A stretch of DNA of 64,000 bases from assembly GCA_964403525.1 (NCBI GenBank), contig CAYOGE010000015.1, positions 11,027 through 75,026 of the forward strand. The letters run 5' to 3'. Shown here one piece after another: positions 35,028 to 43,729 of the stretch (position 1 is its first letter; each line of letters begins with the position of its first letter). The notes under the pieces are model-generated. The model ran no database searches. It was not told the DNA's origin and saw nothing but the letters and a program-made list of their open reading frames with translations. This DNA comes from JAJTGZ01 sp964403525. Lineage in GTDB: Bacteria > Planctomycetota > Phycisphaerae > Phycisphaerales > UBA1924. Position numbers and translations under genes: made by a program.

Positions 35028-36697
35028 GCCTCACCTCCCTTTGCAACACGGCCGGGCTCGTGGTGTGCGCCCGCGGGGACTCCCCAGCCGCCGGCGGCCG
35101 CGACGCCGTTTTGCTCGTGCCCGTGGTGGGCGCCGTGCGCGTGCGGGTCGGCCTGGGGCGTCACGTTCTTGATCTCGCTCATCGCAAACTGCGGCAGGAA
35201 CCGCATGAACAGCATGTAGAGCGTGAGGAACGTGCCGCACGAACCGACGAACGTGAGCACGTCGACGAACGTGGGGTAGAACATGTTCCACTCACCGGGC
35301 AGGAACGCGCGGTGGAGGCTGGTGACGATGATCACGAAGCGCTCGAACCACATGCCGATGGTGATGAGGATGCTGACGACGAAGATGACCGGCACGCTGC
35401 GGCGCATCGCCTTGAACCAGAAGACCTGCGGCGACAGGACGTTGCAGGTGATCATCGTCCAGTAGGCCCACCAGTAGGGCGCGTAGCGCTCAAGGCCCAT
35501 CCACTTGGCGACAAACGGCGGCATCACGCGGTTGTAGACGAAGACGTCCGCCTCGTACTTGTTGCCCGAGTACCAGGCGATGAAGAACTCCATCGCGTAG
35601 GCGAAGCCGACCATCATGCCAGTCAGCAGCAGGATCTTGGCCATGTTCTCGAGGTGCCGCGACGTGATCAGGTCCTTCATGCCCGGGTAGAGCTCGCGCG
35701 AGGGGATCAGCAGCAGCAGCACCATCGCGAAGCCGCCGAAGATGGCGCCTGCCACGAAGTAGGGCGGGAAGATCGTGGTGTGCCAGCCCGGCAGCACCGA
35801 CGTGGCGAAGTCGAACGACACGATCGAGTGCACGCTGAGCACCAGCGGCGTGCTCACGCCCGCCAGCATCAGGTAGGCCTTCTCGTAGTTCCACCAGTGG
35901 CGCGTGCTGAAGCGCCAGCCGAGCGACAGGAAGCCGTAGACAAGCGCCCGGACGCGGTCGACCGGCAGCCCGACAAACGGCAGCCGCACGGCGGCCTTGC
36001 CGTCGCGGATCAGCCGCAGCGCGGCGCGGTCGCGCAGCGTCGCGAAGTCGGGGATCATGCCCATGTACCAGAACAGCAGCGAGACGGTCGCGTAGGTGCT
36101 CACCGCGAAGACGTCCCACAGCAGCGGGCTGGAGAAGTTGGGCCAGATGCTGTTGCTGTTGGGGATCGGGAAGAGCATCCAGGCCATCCAGACGCGTCCG
36201 ACGTGGATGCCCGGGAAGGTGCCGGCGCAGATGACGGCGAAGATGGTCATCGCCTCGGCCGCGCGGTTGATGCTCGTGCGCCACTTCTGCTTCAGCAGAC
36301 AGAGGATGGCGCTGATGAGCGTTCCGGCGTGACCGATGCCGATCCAGAAGACGAAGTTGGTGATGTCCCAGGCCCAGTCGACCTGGTTGTTGAGGCCCCA
36401 CACGCCCACGCCGGTGATGATCAGGTAGAGGATCATCAGCGGCATGATGCCCGCGACGGTGCTCACCACGCCGAACGCCGGCATCCACCAGCGTCCGGGC
36501 CCCTTCTCGATGTACCCACAGACGGTGTCTGTGATCCACGAGAACGAGCGGTTGTTGAGCACCAGCGGCGCGCGGGACGAGGGGTCCTGGCTCAGCGAGC
36601 CGTCGCCGCTCTCGGGGTCCCACACGCGCGCGGGTTCGGGCGCCGCGGCCAGGCCGGCCGTCTCTCGCGCCATGGTTTCGTCGGGTCGGATGCTCAC
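35024..36697 (-). CDS. actC: alternative complex III subunit ActC (NrfD family)
   Basis: 557 residues, about ten membrane helices, NrfD/PsrC-like. It is the principal quinol-site membrane subunit of alternative complex III and docks the ActB iron-sulfur subunit. Typical stretches: GIGHAGTLISAILCLLKQKW, then IHVGRVWMAWMLFPIPN, SLLFWYMGMIPDFATLRDRA and PGWHTTIFPPYFVAGAIFGG. GTG start at 36697, with GGGAGG 7 bases upstream, overlapping the actB stop (GTGA), so translation of actB-actC-actD is probably coupled. The C-terminus is His-rich (HAHGAHHGHEQ), which may reflect metal contact or disorder. Confidence 0.95.
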   Translation of the reverse strand: MSIRPDETMARETAGLAAAPEPARVWDPESGDGSLSQDPSSRAPLVLNNRSFSWITDTVCGYIEKGPGRWWMPAFGVVSTVAGIMPLMILYLIITGVGVWGLNNQVDWAWDITNFVFWIGIGHAGTLISAILCLLKQKWRTSINRAAEAMTIFAVICAGTFPGIHVGRVWMAWMLFPIPNSNSIWPNFSSPLLWDVFAVSTYATVSLLFWYMGMIPDFATLRDRAALRLIRDGKAAVRLPFVGLPVDRVRALVYGFLSLGWRFSTRHWWNYEKAYLMLAGVSTPLVLSVHSIVSFDFATSVLPGWHTTIFPPYFVAGAIFGGFAMVLLLLIPSRELYPGMKDLITSRHLENMAKILLLTGMMVGFAYAMEFFIAWYSGNKYEADVFVYNRVMPPFVAKWMGLERYAPYWWAYWTMITCNVLSPQVFWFKAMRRSVPVIFVVSILITIGMWFERFVIIVTSLHRAFLPGEWNMFYPTFVDVLTFVGSCGTFLTLYMLFMRFLPQFAMSEIKNVTPQADPHAHGAHHGHEQNGVAAAGGWGVPAGAHHEPGRVAKGGEA

Positions 36698-39600
36698 GCG
36701 TGGCCTCCCAGGACCGCGAGGCTCAGGCGGTAGCCCGCCTCGCCCCTCTTGGTGCGATCGATGAACGCGGCGTGCTTCTCGGCGCCGTGCCCGTTGTTCT
36801 CGTTGCCGCCGCCCTCGGAGCCGTGCCCGCCATGACCGGCGACGGGGTGCTCGATCGAGTGGACGCGGTCGGCGGCGTCCTTGTCACCCGCGGCGACGAG
36901 TGCCGCGAGGTACTTGGTGTTGGGGTTGCCCACGCGGATCATGTGCGTTGTGCGCGGGCGGGTGTCGAGGTACCCAAGCAGCGCGTAGGTGCGGGTGTGG
37001 TCGCGCATCGCGCTGACCTTGCTGTGCGGGTCGAGGATGTCACCGAAGTGGATCGCGCTGGTCGGGCAGGCCTGCTGGCAGGCTGTCTGCACGAAGCCGT
37101 CGGGCACGCCGTCGGCGGCGAGGTCGAACACCCGGCCCTCCTTCGTTGCACGCAGCTTGAGCTCGATCTTGGCCTCGTTGGTGCGCTGGATGCAGTAGGT
37201 GCACTTCTCCATCACGCCGCGCGAGCGGACAGTGACGTTGGGGTTCTTCTGCAGCTTCTGGATCTCGTCGAGCTTGTGGCGCAGGCGCGGCGGGATCAGG
37301 TGCTGGTTGGCGGGCAGGTGGTCCTTGAGCAGGCCGGGGGCCGACTCGGCGATGTTGGGGTCGAGCCCGCCGTTGAGCTTGGTGACGCCGAAGTCGAAGA
37401 AGTTGAAGCGGCGCACCTTGTAGGGGCAGTTGTTGGCGCAGTACCGCGTGCCGATGCAGCGGTTGTAGACCATGTAGTTGTTGCCCTCTGGCCCGTGCAC
37501 GGTGGCGTTGACGGGGCAGACGACCTCGCACGGCGCGTTCTCGCAGTGCACGCACGCGACGGGCTGGAAGACCATGCCGCTGGGGTTGTCGCGGTCGCGC
37601 CCGGTGAAGTAGCGGTCGACGCGGATCCAGTGCATCTCGCGCCCCTTGTTCACCTCGAACTTGCCGACGACGGGGATGTTGTTCTCAGCCTGGCAGGCGA
37701 CGGTGCAGACGTTGCAGCCGCTGCACGCGGAGAGGTCGATCGACATGCCCCACTGCACGCGCTGGCTGTAGGGCGGGTGCTTGCTCGGCTTGCCGGCGTG
37801 CGAGGGGTCGAGGTACGCGCCCTCTTCCTTCGTCGGGTCGCTCCGGGAGCCGTTGAAGGGGTTCTTGTACGCGCTGACGTTGGCGGGCATGTGGTTGAGC
37901 TCGCCGCCCTCGAGGCGCTCGCCGAGGCTCAGACGCTTGGGACGCCCGTACGGGTCGGTCGACGCCACGATCGACACGTCGCCGTGCTCCTTGAACGCCG
38001 GCAGGTCGATGGACCGCACGATCGCGCGGCCCTCCATCGAGCCGTGCGTCTGCGTGCACGAGATGTCGTACGACTCGCCCTTTGCTTTTACCGTTGCGCC
38101 CGAGGCGCTGAACGCGCCGGCGGGCTTGAGCAGGAAGGTGTTGAAGCCCACGCCCGAGCCGACCTGGCCCGTCTTGCGCCGGCCGTTGCCCAGCGGCAGG
38201 ACCAGCGTGTTGTCGGGCATTCCGGGGACCGGCCAGACCGCGATCACCATCGACTCGCCGCCGACGGTCACTTCGGCCAGCGAACCGTGGGGCTTCTTGT
38301 CGGTCTCGTCGGGGCGCGACAGGCCCAGCGCATCGAGCGTCGAGGGGGAGCAATAGGCAGGGTTGTCCCAGACGACCTTTGACGCCGCGTGCGGCAGTTC
38401 CTGCAGCCACGCGTTGTTGGCCCAGCGGCCGTCGGCCATGAGGCCGCGCTCGAACACAACGTCGAGCGAAGAGGAGGAGGGCGCGGCACCCGCGGCGGCG
38501 TTGACGACGATGTCGGCTGCGCGATTGACGTTGACGCTCATCGCGGCGCCGGCGACGTTGCCGGCGACGCCGTTCCACAGCGCCTGCCGCCACGCCTTGT
38601 CAAAGTCCATCGGCGTCCGCTTTGACCAGACCGACCGCACGAGGTCGTATCCGTCGGGCTTCTGGCCGAGGATCGTCGCGAGCGTCTCGATCTCGCTGCG
38701 CGCGGTGTAGAGCGGCGCGATCAGCGGCTGGACCGGGCTGAGGGTGCCGTCGGCGGCGACGACGTCGCCCCACGACTCGAGGTAAGTGGTGCTGTTGAGC
38801 CGCCAGTTGGCGAGTTCCACGGTCTCGCTGTCTTCAACCGACTGCACGACGAGGGTGAGCTTCTTGTCGGCGACGGCCCTGGCGAGCTTCTCCTCGAGCT
38901 TCAGCGCGGCGGGCGCGTTGAACGCGGGGTTGGTCTCGATGCACACGAGCGTCTTCACCTCGCCGCGCTCGACCTGCCCGGCGAGCTTCGCCAGACCGGC
39001 CGCGCCGTCGCTGACGCGCTCGGCGTCGGCGGGGAGGTACTTGACGGTCTGCCCGACGTTGCCGAGTTCGCTGTTGAGCCCGGCGACGAGGGCGTGCACC
39101 CACGACGGCTGGCTGGCGCCGACGACGATCAGGCCCGCGCCCCTGTTCGCGGCGAGGTCCTCCGCTACCGCCTCAACAAACTTCGCGTCAACGCCCGAGT
39201 CGTTGACCTTCGCCGCGCTCACGCCGGCCGCGAGCGGGCCGGAGACGCCGAGCTTCTTGGCCAGTGCAACAACCAGCGCGGGGACCTGCGAAGGGGCGAC
39301 GCGCACGCGGTGATCGGCGGAGCCGCCGGTGCCGGTGAACGACGACTCGGCGCAGTAGAGCCGGCACATCTGGTCCTTTGTGCCCATCACGCTGCGCCAC
39401 GCCCCCCACTGACGGGCGTGCACGAGGCTCAGCGGCTCAAAGTGCAGGAAGTCGCGGTCGAGCGAGAGGATGATCTTCGCCTTGGAGATGTCGAGCACCT
39501 CGGTGGCCGGCCCGCCGCAGACCGCGCTGATCGCGGTGTTGGCGGCGGTGTTCTCCGTCGCGTCGTAGGCGATCCACGAGGCGTCGGGCCAGCGCTTGCT

Positions 39601-40293
39601 GATCTGGTCGCGCAGCGCGTCGCGGGTGGGGCTGGTCTTCTTGTCGACGATGAACGCAAGGCCCGCGCCGTGCGTCGCGTCGTAGGTGGCAAAGTGCTTG
39701 GCGCTCCACGCGGAGAAGTCGTCCCACGTCGCGGGCACGTACGAGACCTTGCCGCCGTTGTCGCGCCTGAACTCCGGCTCCTTCAGCCTGTCGGGGTCGT
39801 ACAGCGCCAGGATGCTCGCCTGCGACCACTCGCTGCTCTTGCCCTGGTTCACGGGGTGGAGCGGGTTGCCCTCGACCTTCGTCGGGCGGCCTTCGTGCGT
39901 CTCAACCAGCAGGCCCTCGGCACCGCCACCGGGCAGCGGGCGCGACGTGGCGTAGTAGAGGCTCTTGCCGGGGATGACCGTCTCAGGGACGTTCGCCGAG
40001 TAGGGCAGGATGTCGTGGACGGGTCGGCGGCAGCCGGGCATGGTGGCCGCGCCGGCGAGCGCAACGCCCGCGCCCATCAGCTTCAAAAACGTGCGCCGGC
40101 TCCCTTGCAGAAGCTCGCTCGCGCCGTCGGGGAACTCGCGCTCCAGGAAATCACGGAACTCGCCGGTGTCGGCGAGGTCGTCGAGGCCGCGCCAGTGCTT
40201 GGCGCCGGCGGCGCCGATCAGCTCGTGGGGCGTCCGCGCCTTGTGCAGGGGCTTGCCGTCTTCGACGCTGGAATGGCATTGATCGTGAGCCAT
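36694..40293 (-). CDS. actB: alternative complex III iron-sulfur subunit ActB (molybdopterin-oxidoreductase-like)
   Basis: 1199 residues, longer than the roughly 1000-1050 of characterised ActB proteins. A Tat-type signal (QGSRRTFLKLMGAGVALAG) sits around residues 62-80. It is preceded by an N-terminal region of about 60 residues, as in the TAT-variant-translocated family. Residues 100-800 resemble a molybdopterin oxidoreductase fold, but this family does not bind the cofactor. The C-terminal third is a ferredoxin-like domain with several cysteine clusters: CSGCNVCTVACQAEN, CVHCENAPCEVVCP, RCIGTRYCANNCPYKVRRFN, CTYCIQRTNEAK and ACQQACPTSAI, giving three 4Fe-4S plus probably one 3Fe-4S cluster. 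It takes electrons from quinol via ActC and passes them to ActA. ATG at 40293. Confidence 0.95.
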   Translation of the reverse strand: MAHDQCHSSVEDGKPLHKARTPHELIGAAGAKHWRGLDDLADTGEFRDFLEREFPDGASELLQGSRRTFLKLMGAGVALAGAATMPGCRRPVHDILPYSANVPETVIPGKSLYYATSRPLPGGGAEGLLVETHEGRPTKVEGNPLHPVNQGKSSEWSQASILALYDPDRLKEPEFRRDNGGKVSYVPATWDDFSAWSAKHFATYDATHGAGLAFIVDKKTSPTRDALRDQISKRWPDASWIAYDATENTAANTAISAVCGGPATEVLDISKAKIILSLDRDFLHFEPLSLVHARQWGAWRSVMGTKDQMCRLYCAESSFTGTGGSADHRVRVAPSQVPALVVALAKKLGVSGPLAAGVSAAKVNDSGVDAKFVEAVAEDLAANRGAGLIVVGASQPSWVHALVAGLNSELGNVGQTVKYLPADAERVSDGAAGLAKLAGQVERGEVKTLVCIETNPAFNAPAALKLEEKLARAVADKKLTLVVQSVEDSETVELANWRLNSTTYLESWGDVVAADGTLSPVQPLIAPLYTARSEIETLATILGQKPDGYDLVRSVWSKRTPMDFDKAWRQALWNGVAGNVAGAAMSVNVNRAADIVVNAAAGAAPSSSSLDVVFERGLMADGRWANNAWLQELPHAASKVVWDNPAYCSPSTLDALGLSRPDETDKKPHGSLAEVTVGGESMVIAVWPVPGMPDNTLVLPLGNGRRKTGQVGSGVGFNTFLLKPAGAFSASGATVKAKGESYDISCTQTHGSMEGRAIVRSIDLPAFKEHGDVSIVASTDPYGRPKRLSLGERLEGGELNHMPANVSAYKNPFNGSRSDPTKEEGAYLDPSHAGKPSKHPPYSQRVQWGMSIDLSACSGCNVCTVACQAENNIPVVGKFEVNKGREMHWIRVDRYFTGRDRDNPSGMVFQPVACVHCENAPCEVVCPVNATVHGPEGNNYMVYNRCIGTRYCANNCPYKVRRFNFFDFGVTKLNGGLDPNIAESAPGLLKDHLPANQHLIPPRLRHKLDEIQKLQKNPNVTVRSRGVMEKCTYCIQRTNEAKIELKLRATKEGRVFDLAADGVPDGFVQTACQQACPTSAIHFGDILDPHSKVSAMRDHTRTYALLGYLDTRPRTTHMIRVGNPNTKYLAALVAAGDKDAADRVHSIEHPVAGHGGHGSEGGGNENNGHGAEKHAAFIDRTKRGEAGYRLSLAVLGGHA

Positions 40294-40351
40294 AGTGGTG
40301 TCTTCTTCTGCTGGTCTTCTGCTCTGGTCCGATGGCGGGCGTTGACGCGGT

Positions 40352-41077
40352 TCAGTAGTGGCAGGCGCCGCAGTTCTCGGGCGCCGCGAGCTTGCGCTTC
40401 TCGTAGAGCGTCGCGCCCTGCTTGGCGACGGCCGCGGGGTCTTCCTTCATCTTCTCGACGTCGAACAGGCGCGTCATCATGTTCTCGTAGACGCCGCCGT
40501 CGGGCCTGGGGTCGCCGGCGCGGGGGACGAGGTTCGGCTCGGGGTTGCGGTGGCAGTCGAGGCACCAGCCCATGCTGAGGCTCTCGTGCTGCCAGACGAC
40601 CGGCATGCGCGCCACGTTGCCGTGGCACGAGATGCACGAAACGCCTGCGTTGAGGTGCACGTTGTGCGGGAAGTTGCGCACATAGTCGGGCAGCTTGTGA
40701 ACGCGGTGCCACTCGATCGGCGCGTCGGCGGCGTACGCCTCGCGGATGAAATCGGTCTTGGCCTTGTGCTGCGCGTTCTCAAACTTCTGCAGCTTGTTCT
40801 CGCCGTGGCATCCGTTGCAGACGGCGACGGCGGGGATGTTGGCCTCGGCGCTGACTTCGATCTGCGAGTGGCAGTAGCGGCAGTCCATGCCCAGCTTGCC
40901 CGCGTGGATCTGGTGGTTGAAGCCACCGCCGGGCTGCTTGGGCATATACCCCACTTCCCAGTAGGCGGGAGTGAAGTAGTACCAGACCCCTCCAACCACC
41001 AGCGTGAGTGCGGTCATCCCGCCGCCCACCATGTGGAAGGGGAGTCCGTTGGTCCACTTGGGGAAAATCGTTGACAT
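40352..41077 (-). CDS. actA: alternative complex III pentaheme cytochrome c subunit ActA
   Basis: 241 residues. One N-terminal membrane helix (about residues 13-34) and five c-heme motifs in order: CRYCH, CNGCH, CISCH, CLDCH and CGACH, the last near the C-terminus (ENCGACHY). Other histidines (KPFNH-type positions such as GGGFNHQIHAGKLG, and FPHNVHLNAG) are candidate axial ligands. ActA carries electrons from ActB to ActE or directly to the oxidase on the periplasmic side. First gene of the long act-cta operon; the ATG at 41077 lies about 135 bases after a predicted transcription start. Its hemes require the ccsA/ccsB system encoded 20 kb away. Confidence 0.95.
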   Translation of the reverse strand: MSTIFPKWTNGLPFHMVGGGMTALTLVVGGVWYYFTPAYWEVGYMPKQPGGGFNHQIHAGKLGMDCRYCHSQIEVSAEANIPAVAVCNGCHGENKLQKFENAQHKAKTDFIREAYAADAPIEWHRVHKLPDYVRNFPHNVHLNAGVSCISCHGNVARMPVVWQHESLSMGWCLDCHRNPEPNLVPRAGDPRPDGGVYENMMTRLFDVEKMKEDPAAVAKQGATLYEKRKLAAPENCGACHY

Positions 41078-41218
41078 CCGGCGACTCCCATCCGGCTACC
41101 CGCTCGCCAAAGCCTGTTCCCGGCCCAAGACCGGGGCCGGGACGGAAGCTGGTGGGGTATCTCCCGAGCACAAGTGAGCAAACGCTACTTCTTGCCCGGC
41201 CGGAAAATATGCGGCCGG

Positions 41219-41248
41219 AGAATAGTCAGGTCTCTGCTATATTTGCAA
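41219..41248 (-). promoter_or_regulatory. predicted promoter of the act-cta operon
   Basis: Minus strand: -35 TTGCAA (41243-41248), 18-base spacer, -10 TATTCT (41219-41224). Transcription would start near 41212 and give a leader of about 135 bases before the actA ATG. Confidence 0.45.
41238..41243 (+). promoter_or_regulatory. possible -10 box (TATATT) for ctaA
   Basis: TATATT on the plus strand, overlapping the divergent actA promoter and about 139 bases before the ctaA ATG. No good -35. Overlap would make the two units mutually exclusive or co-regulated. Confidence 0.3.
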
Positions 41249-41381
41249 GTGCTCCCAGTCTCACCGGCCTCACTGAGATTCAGTCTCAACAAGGCAGGGG
41301 AGATGATGGAGCACGCGCGGAGCGATTGTTCGCTCTTTGAACGGGTATGTTGCCTTTGCTGAGGACTCAGGACTTCTTCTT

Positions 41382-42794
41382 ATGCACCCGACCCCGCTTG
41401 ATGGTTCCCAGCCCTCTGCCCGTTGGCCCTCGCGATTCGGCGCTGCCATCACGCTCGGGTTTGCCGCGGCGGTGGCGATGTGGATCATCTGGTTCCTCGT
41501 CCACATGCCCGCGACGATCGACCTGATGCCGCAGGCGGTTTCAGGGCCGCTGCTGCTGCTGGTTGCCGCGGTGGCGTTGATGATCGGGCTCATGCGTCTG
41601 CCGCGGGAGGACCGCCTGCCGGTGGGCACACTCGCCGGGCTCGTTGCCGGGCTCGTCACGCTCTTGATCCTCGGAACGCGCCTTACGCAACAGGCGACCG
41701 CGCCCGATGCGATGACAAACGCGAGCGAACTGCGGCCACAGGCGCCGCTGATGATCGCGGGCTTCCTGCTGGCGATGTGCGCAGCGGGCGTGGTCGCGGG
41801 CTTTGGTGCTGTTTCTCTGGGCGGGAGTTCTGCCAGGCTTCGCAGAAGCCCCGCCTCATGGCTGGCGTCGTTCGCGGTTGTAAACGCGGTGGCGATACTG
41901 CCGCTGCTCACACTCGGCGGCCTGGTGACAAGCACCAAAGCGGGGTTCGCCGTGCCCGACTGGCCCGGCACGTACGGCGCCAACATGTTCCTGTATCCGA
42001 TCGGCCTGATGAGCGAGCCGCGGATCTTTCTTGAGCACACGCACCGGCTCTTCGGGGCGATGGTGGGGCTCACAACGGCGGTCGGCTTTGTCTTCGCGCT
42101 CTGCTGCGCACCGAAGGGTTGGATGAAACTCGCCGCGCTGGGCCTGCTGCTCCTGGTGATCGCGCAGGGCGTGGCGGGCGGGCTCTGGACCCAGGAAAAA
42201 GCGAAGGCGCTTGTGATCCTCCACGGCATGACGGGGCAGATCTACTTTGCGCTCACGCTCGCCTACGCCGCGGCGCTGAGCGAACGGTGGGCCCGCTGGC
42301 GTGACGACACAGCCGCGCGTGCGGCGGTGCGCACGCCCGCGCGAGGAATCACCGTGCTGCTGGTGCTGCTGCTGGTGCAGTTGGCGATGGGCACGATGGT
42401 GCGCCACCTGGGCAGCAAGGGTGTGCACGCGCTCTATACCCACGCGACGCTCTCGATGGTGATCCTGGTGCTGGCGATCATGGTGGGCACAAAGATGATG
42501 CGGCTGAAGGCAACGCCGGTGCACGGCAAGAGCCTATGGTGGGCCGGGCACCACGTTGTGCTGGCGGTCGGTCTGCAGTTTGTGCTCGGCTGGATCGCGC
42601 TGCTGGCGTGGATGTCGGCCAAGGACCAGGTGGCCCCGCTCTCGAGCGAACTGGCCAGCGCCGCGGCCATCAAACCGTGGGACGCGCTCGTCCGGACCGC
42701 CCACCAGGCCAACGGTGCGCTGGTGCTGGGCTCGAGCGCGGTAATGGCGGTGTGGGGGCTGAGCAGAGCGAAGATCGCTGTGCATCAGAGCTAA
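41382..42794 (+). CDS. ctaA: heme A synthase (CtaA/COX15 family)
   Basis: 470 residues, about ten membrane helices, longer than typical bacterial CtaA (300-350) because of an additional N-terminal hydrophobic region of about 165 residues. Core motifs: LGGLVTSTKAGFAVPDWPGT, FLEHTHRLFGAMVG (heme-ligand His with Glu), ILHGMTGQIYFALT, a second-half HATLSMVILVL and TAHQANGALVLG, giving the four conserved histidines. It oxidises the C8 methyl of heme O to the formyl of heme A, needed by CtaD. Divergent from the act-cta operon, consistent with joint control. The ATG at 41382 is used; an upstream in-frame TTG exists. Heme O synthase (CtaB) is not in this window. Confidence 0.9.
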   Translation: MHPTPLDGSQPSARWPSRFGAAITLGFAAAVAMWIIWFLVHMPATIDLMPQAVSGPLLLLVAAVALMIGLMRLPREDRLPVGTLAGLVAGLVTLLILGTRLTQQATAPDAMTNASELRPQAPLMIAGFLLAMCAAGVVAGFGAVSLGGSSARLRRSPASWLASFAVVNAVAILPLLTLGGLVTSTKAGFAVPDWPGTYGANMFLYPIGLMSEPRIFLEHTHRLFGAMVGLTTAVGFVFALCCAPKGWMKLAALGLLLLVIAQGVAGGLWTQEKAKALVILHGMTGQIYFALTLAYAAALSERWARWRDDTAARAAVRTPARGITVLLVLLLVQLAMGTMVRHLGSKGVHALYTHATLSMVILVLAIMVGTKMMRLKATPVHGKSLWWAGHHVVLAVGLQFVLGWIALLAWMSAKDQVAPLSSELASAAAIKPWDALVRTAHQANGALVLGSSAVMAVWGLSRAKIAVHQS

Positions 42795-42797
42795 CGG

Positions 42798-43205
42798 CTA
42801 TCGCTTCGCGCGGGGGATCACGCACCGCAGGCCTGACCAGGTCTCGTCGATCGCACATACCTTGTTGTCTACCAGACCCGCCGCAAGCGCGGCATCGCGG
42901 ATCATGTTCTCGCCGAGAGCGCCCTCCCCATTCTGGCCTTTCCGCCAGGCGAACCAGAGGCCACAGTGCGAGGCCATCCGGGGGACAAGCGATTTGAGCC
43001 GGGCGGGAAGATCGGCAGGCTTGTCAAGGAAGGCGACGATGACATCAAACGGCCCCTTCGCTGCTGGGCTGCTGAGCTGCGCGACACCCTCCGGGAGTGT
43101 GCCAAGGGTCCTTTGAAAGCCGTCGGGCTGACTCACGAGGTACAGCGATGAATCGGGCTTGATGCCAAGTTTCTGAGGGAGCGGGGTGCTTGAGTAACCT
43201 GCCAT
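42798..43205 (-). CDS. DUF3052 family protein
   Basis: 135 residues, the whole length of the family. Characteristic opening MAGYSSTPLPQKLGIKP, central KGPFDVIVAFLDKPADLPAR, GLWFAWRKG, and the closing AAGLVDNKVCAIDETWSGLR that marks DUF3052. No catalytic role is established; the fold looks small alpha/beta and cytoplasmic. Convergent with ctaA, whose stop is 3 bases from its own. The ATG at 43205 has no Shine-Dalgarno but a TACGCT box 6 bases upstream, suggesting a leaderless transcript. Confidence 0.88.
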   Translation of the reverse strand: MAGYSSTPLPQKLGIKPDSSLYLVSQPDGFQRTLGTLPEGVAQLSSPAAKGPFDVIVAFLDKPADLPARLKSLVPRMASHCGLWFAWRKGQNGEGALGENMIRDAALAAGLVDNKVCAIDETWSGLRCVIPRAKR

Positions 43206-43211
43206 GATCGG

Positions 43212-43217
43212 AGCGTA
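43212..43217 (-). promoter_or_regulatory. -10 box of a putative leaderless promoter (DUF3052 gene)
   Basis: TACGCT on the minus strand, 6 bases before the ATG; no -35 consensus seen. Confidence 0.4.
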
Positions 43218-43545
43218 CCCAAAGACACATTCGCAGGAGGATTGAAGGGGCCTGTTCGGTTGATTTGGCGGAGCAGCCGGTCAAACATTGCCCCTGTTCG
43301 AAACCCGACCGTGACGGACGCCTGATCATCCATCAGGCCAAGGCGCGGACAGGGGCTTCTCCTCGCGGCGAGTTGAAGTCTGAGGTTTGCCGGGAGCGTG
43401 GATGCACGCAGACCGGCCGCCGCGGCCTGATGGGCACCCCCCACAACCAGGACCGCGTCGAGGCGTGGTGACTTGATCAGTCCGGGACGACCCGGCTGTG
43501 GAGCCCGCAATGGGCGTGGAGGTTGTGTCGGTCGGCGAATCAAAG
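43218..43545. other. gene-free stretch
   Basis: About 330 bases with no credible coding frame and no RNA motif that I recognise. It should contain the promoter of the tRNA-Gln and glmU-prs unit. Confidence 0.5.
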
Positions 43546-43605
43546 CACCCTCATCCGCCGTGGAGGACCGCGGCGCCTTCTCCCGCTCCGCGGGCGAAGG
43601 AGGGA
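43546..43605. repeat. REP-like element
   Basis: CACCCTCATCCGCC followed by a hairpin CCTTCTCCCGC / GCGGGCGAAGG (43576-43600, 11 bp with one mismatch). The architecture is that of bacterial REP sequences, and a related copy lies at 47113-47164. Confidence 0.5.
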
Positions 43606-43611
43606 ACTGAG

Positions 43612-43682
43612 AGGCCCATGGTGTAACGGTAGCACAGCAGACTTTGGTTCTGCTTGTCTTGGTTCGAATCCAAGTGGGCCTG
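43612..43682 (+). tRNA. tRNA-Gln (anticodon TTG)
   Basis: A cloverleaf folds cleanly: acceptor AGGCCCA / TGGGCCT, D arm GTG..CAC, anticodon stem GCAGA / TCTGC with loop CTTTGGT (anticodon TTG, codon CAA), T arm CTTGG-TTCGAAT-CCAAG. CCA is not encoded. It lies 47 bases before the glmU-type gene and may be co-transcribed with it. Confidence 0.95.
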
Positions 43683-43707
43683 TTGGATACGTGGGCGTCA
43701 GCGAACA

Positions 43708-43726
43708 GCGATCAGGCATCAGTGAA
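43708..43726. repeat. dispersed repeat, copy upstream of the glmU-type gene
   Basis: The 19-base sequence GCGATCAGGCATCAGTGAA is found, in inverted orientation and without mismatch, in the hairpin repeat before pth (46493-46511). It ends 3 bases before the ATG. Confidence 0.6.
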
Positions 43727-43729
43727 CGC

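Larger units (their letters stand above)
41078..41381. other. divergent control region between actA and ctaA
   Basis: 304 bases, AT-richer than its surroundings near 41200-41250. It holds overlapping predicted promoters for the two divergent respiratory units (described separately). No coding frame here is convincing. Confidence 0.5.
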
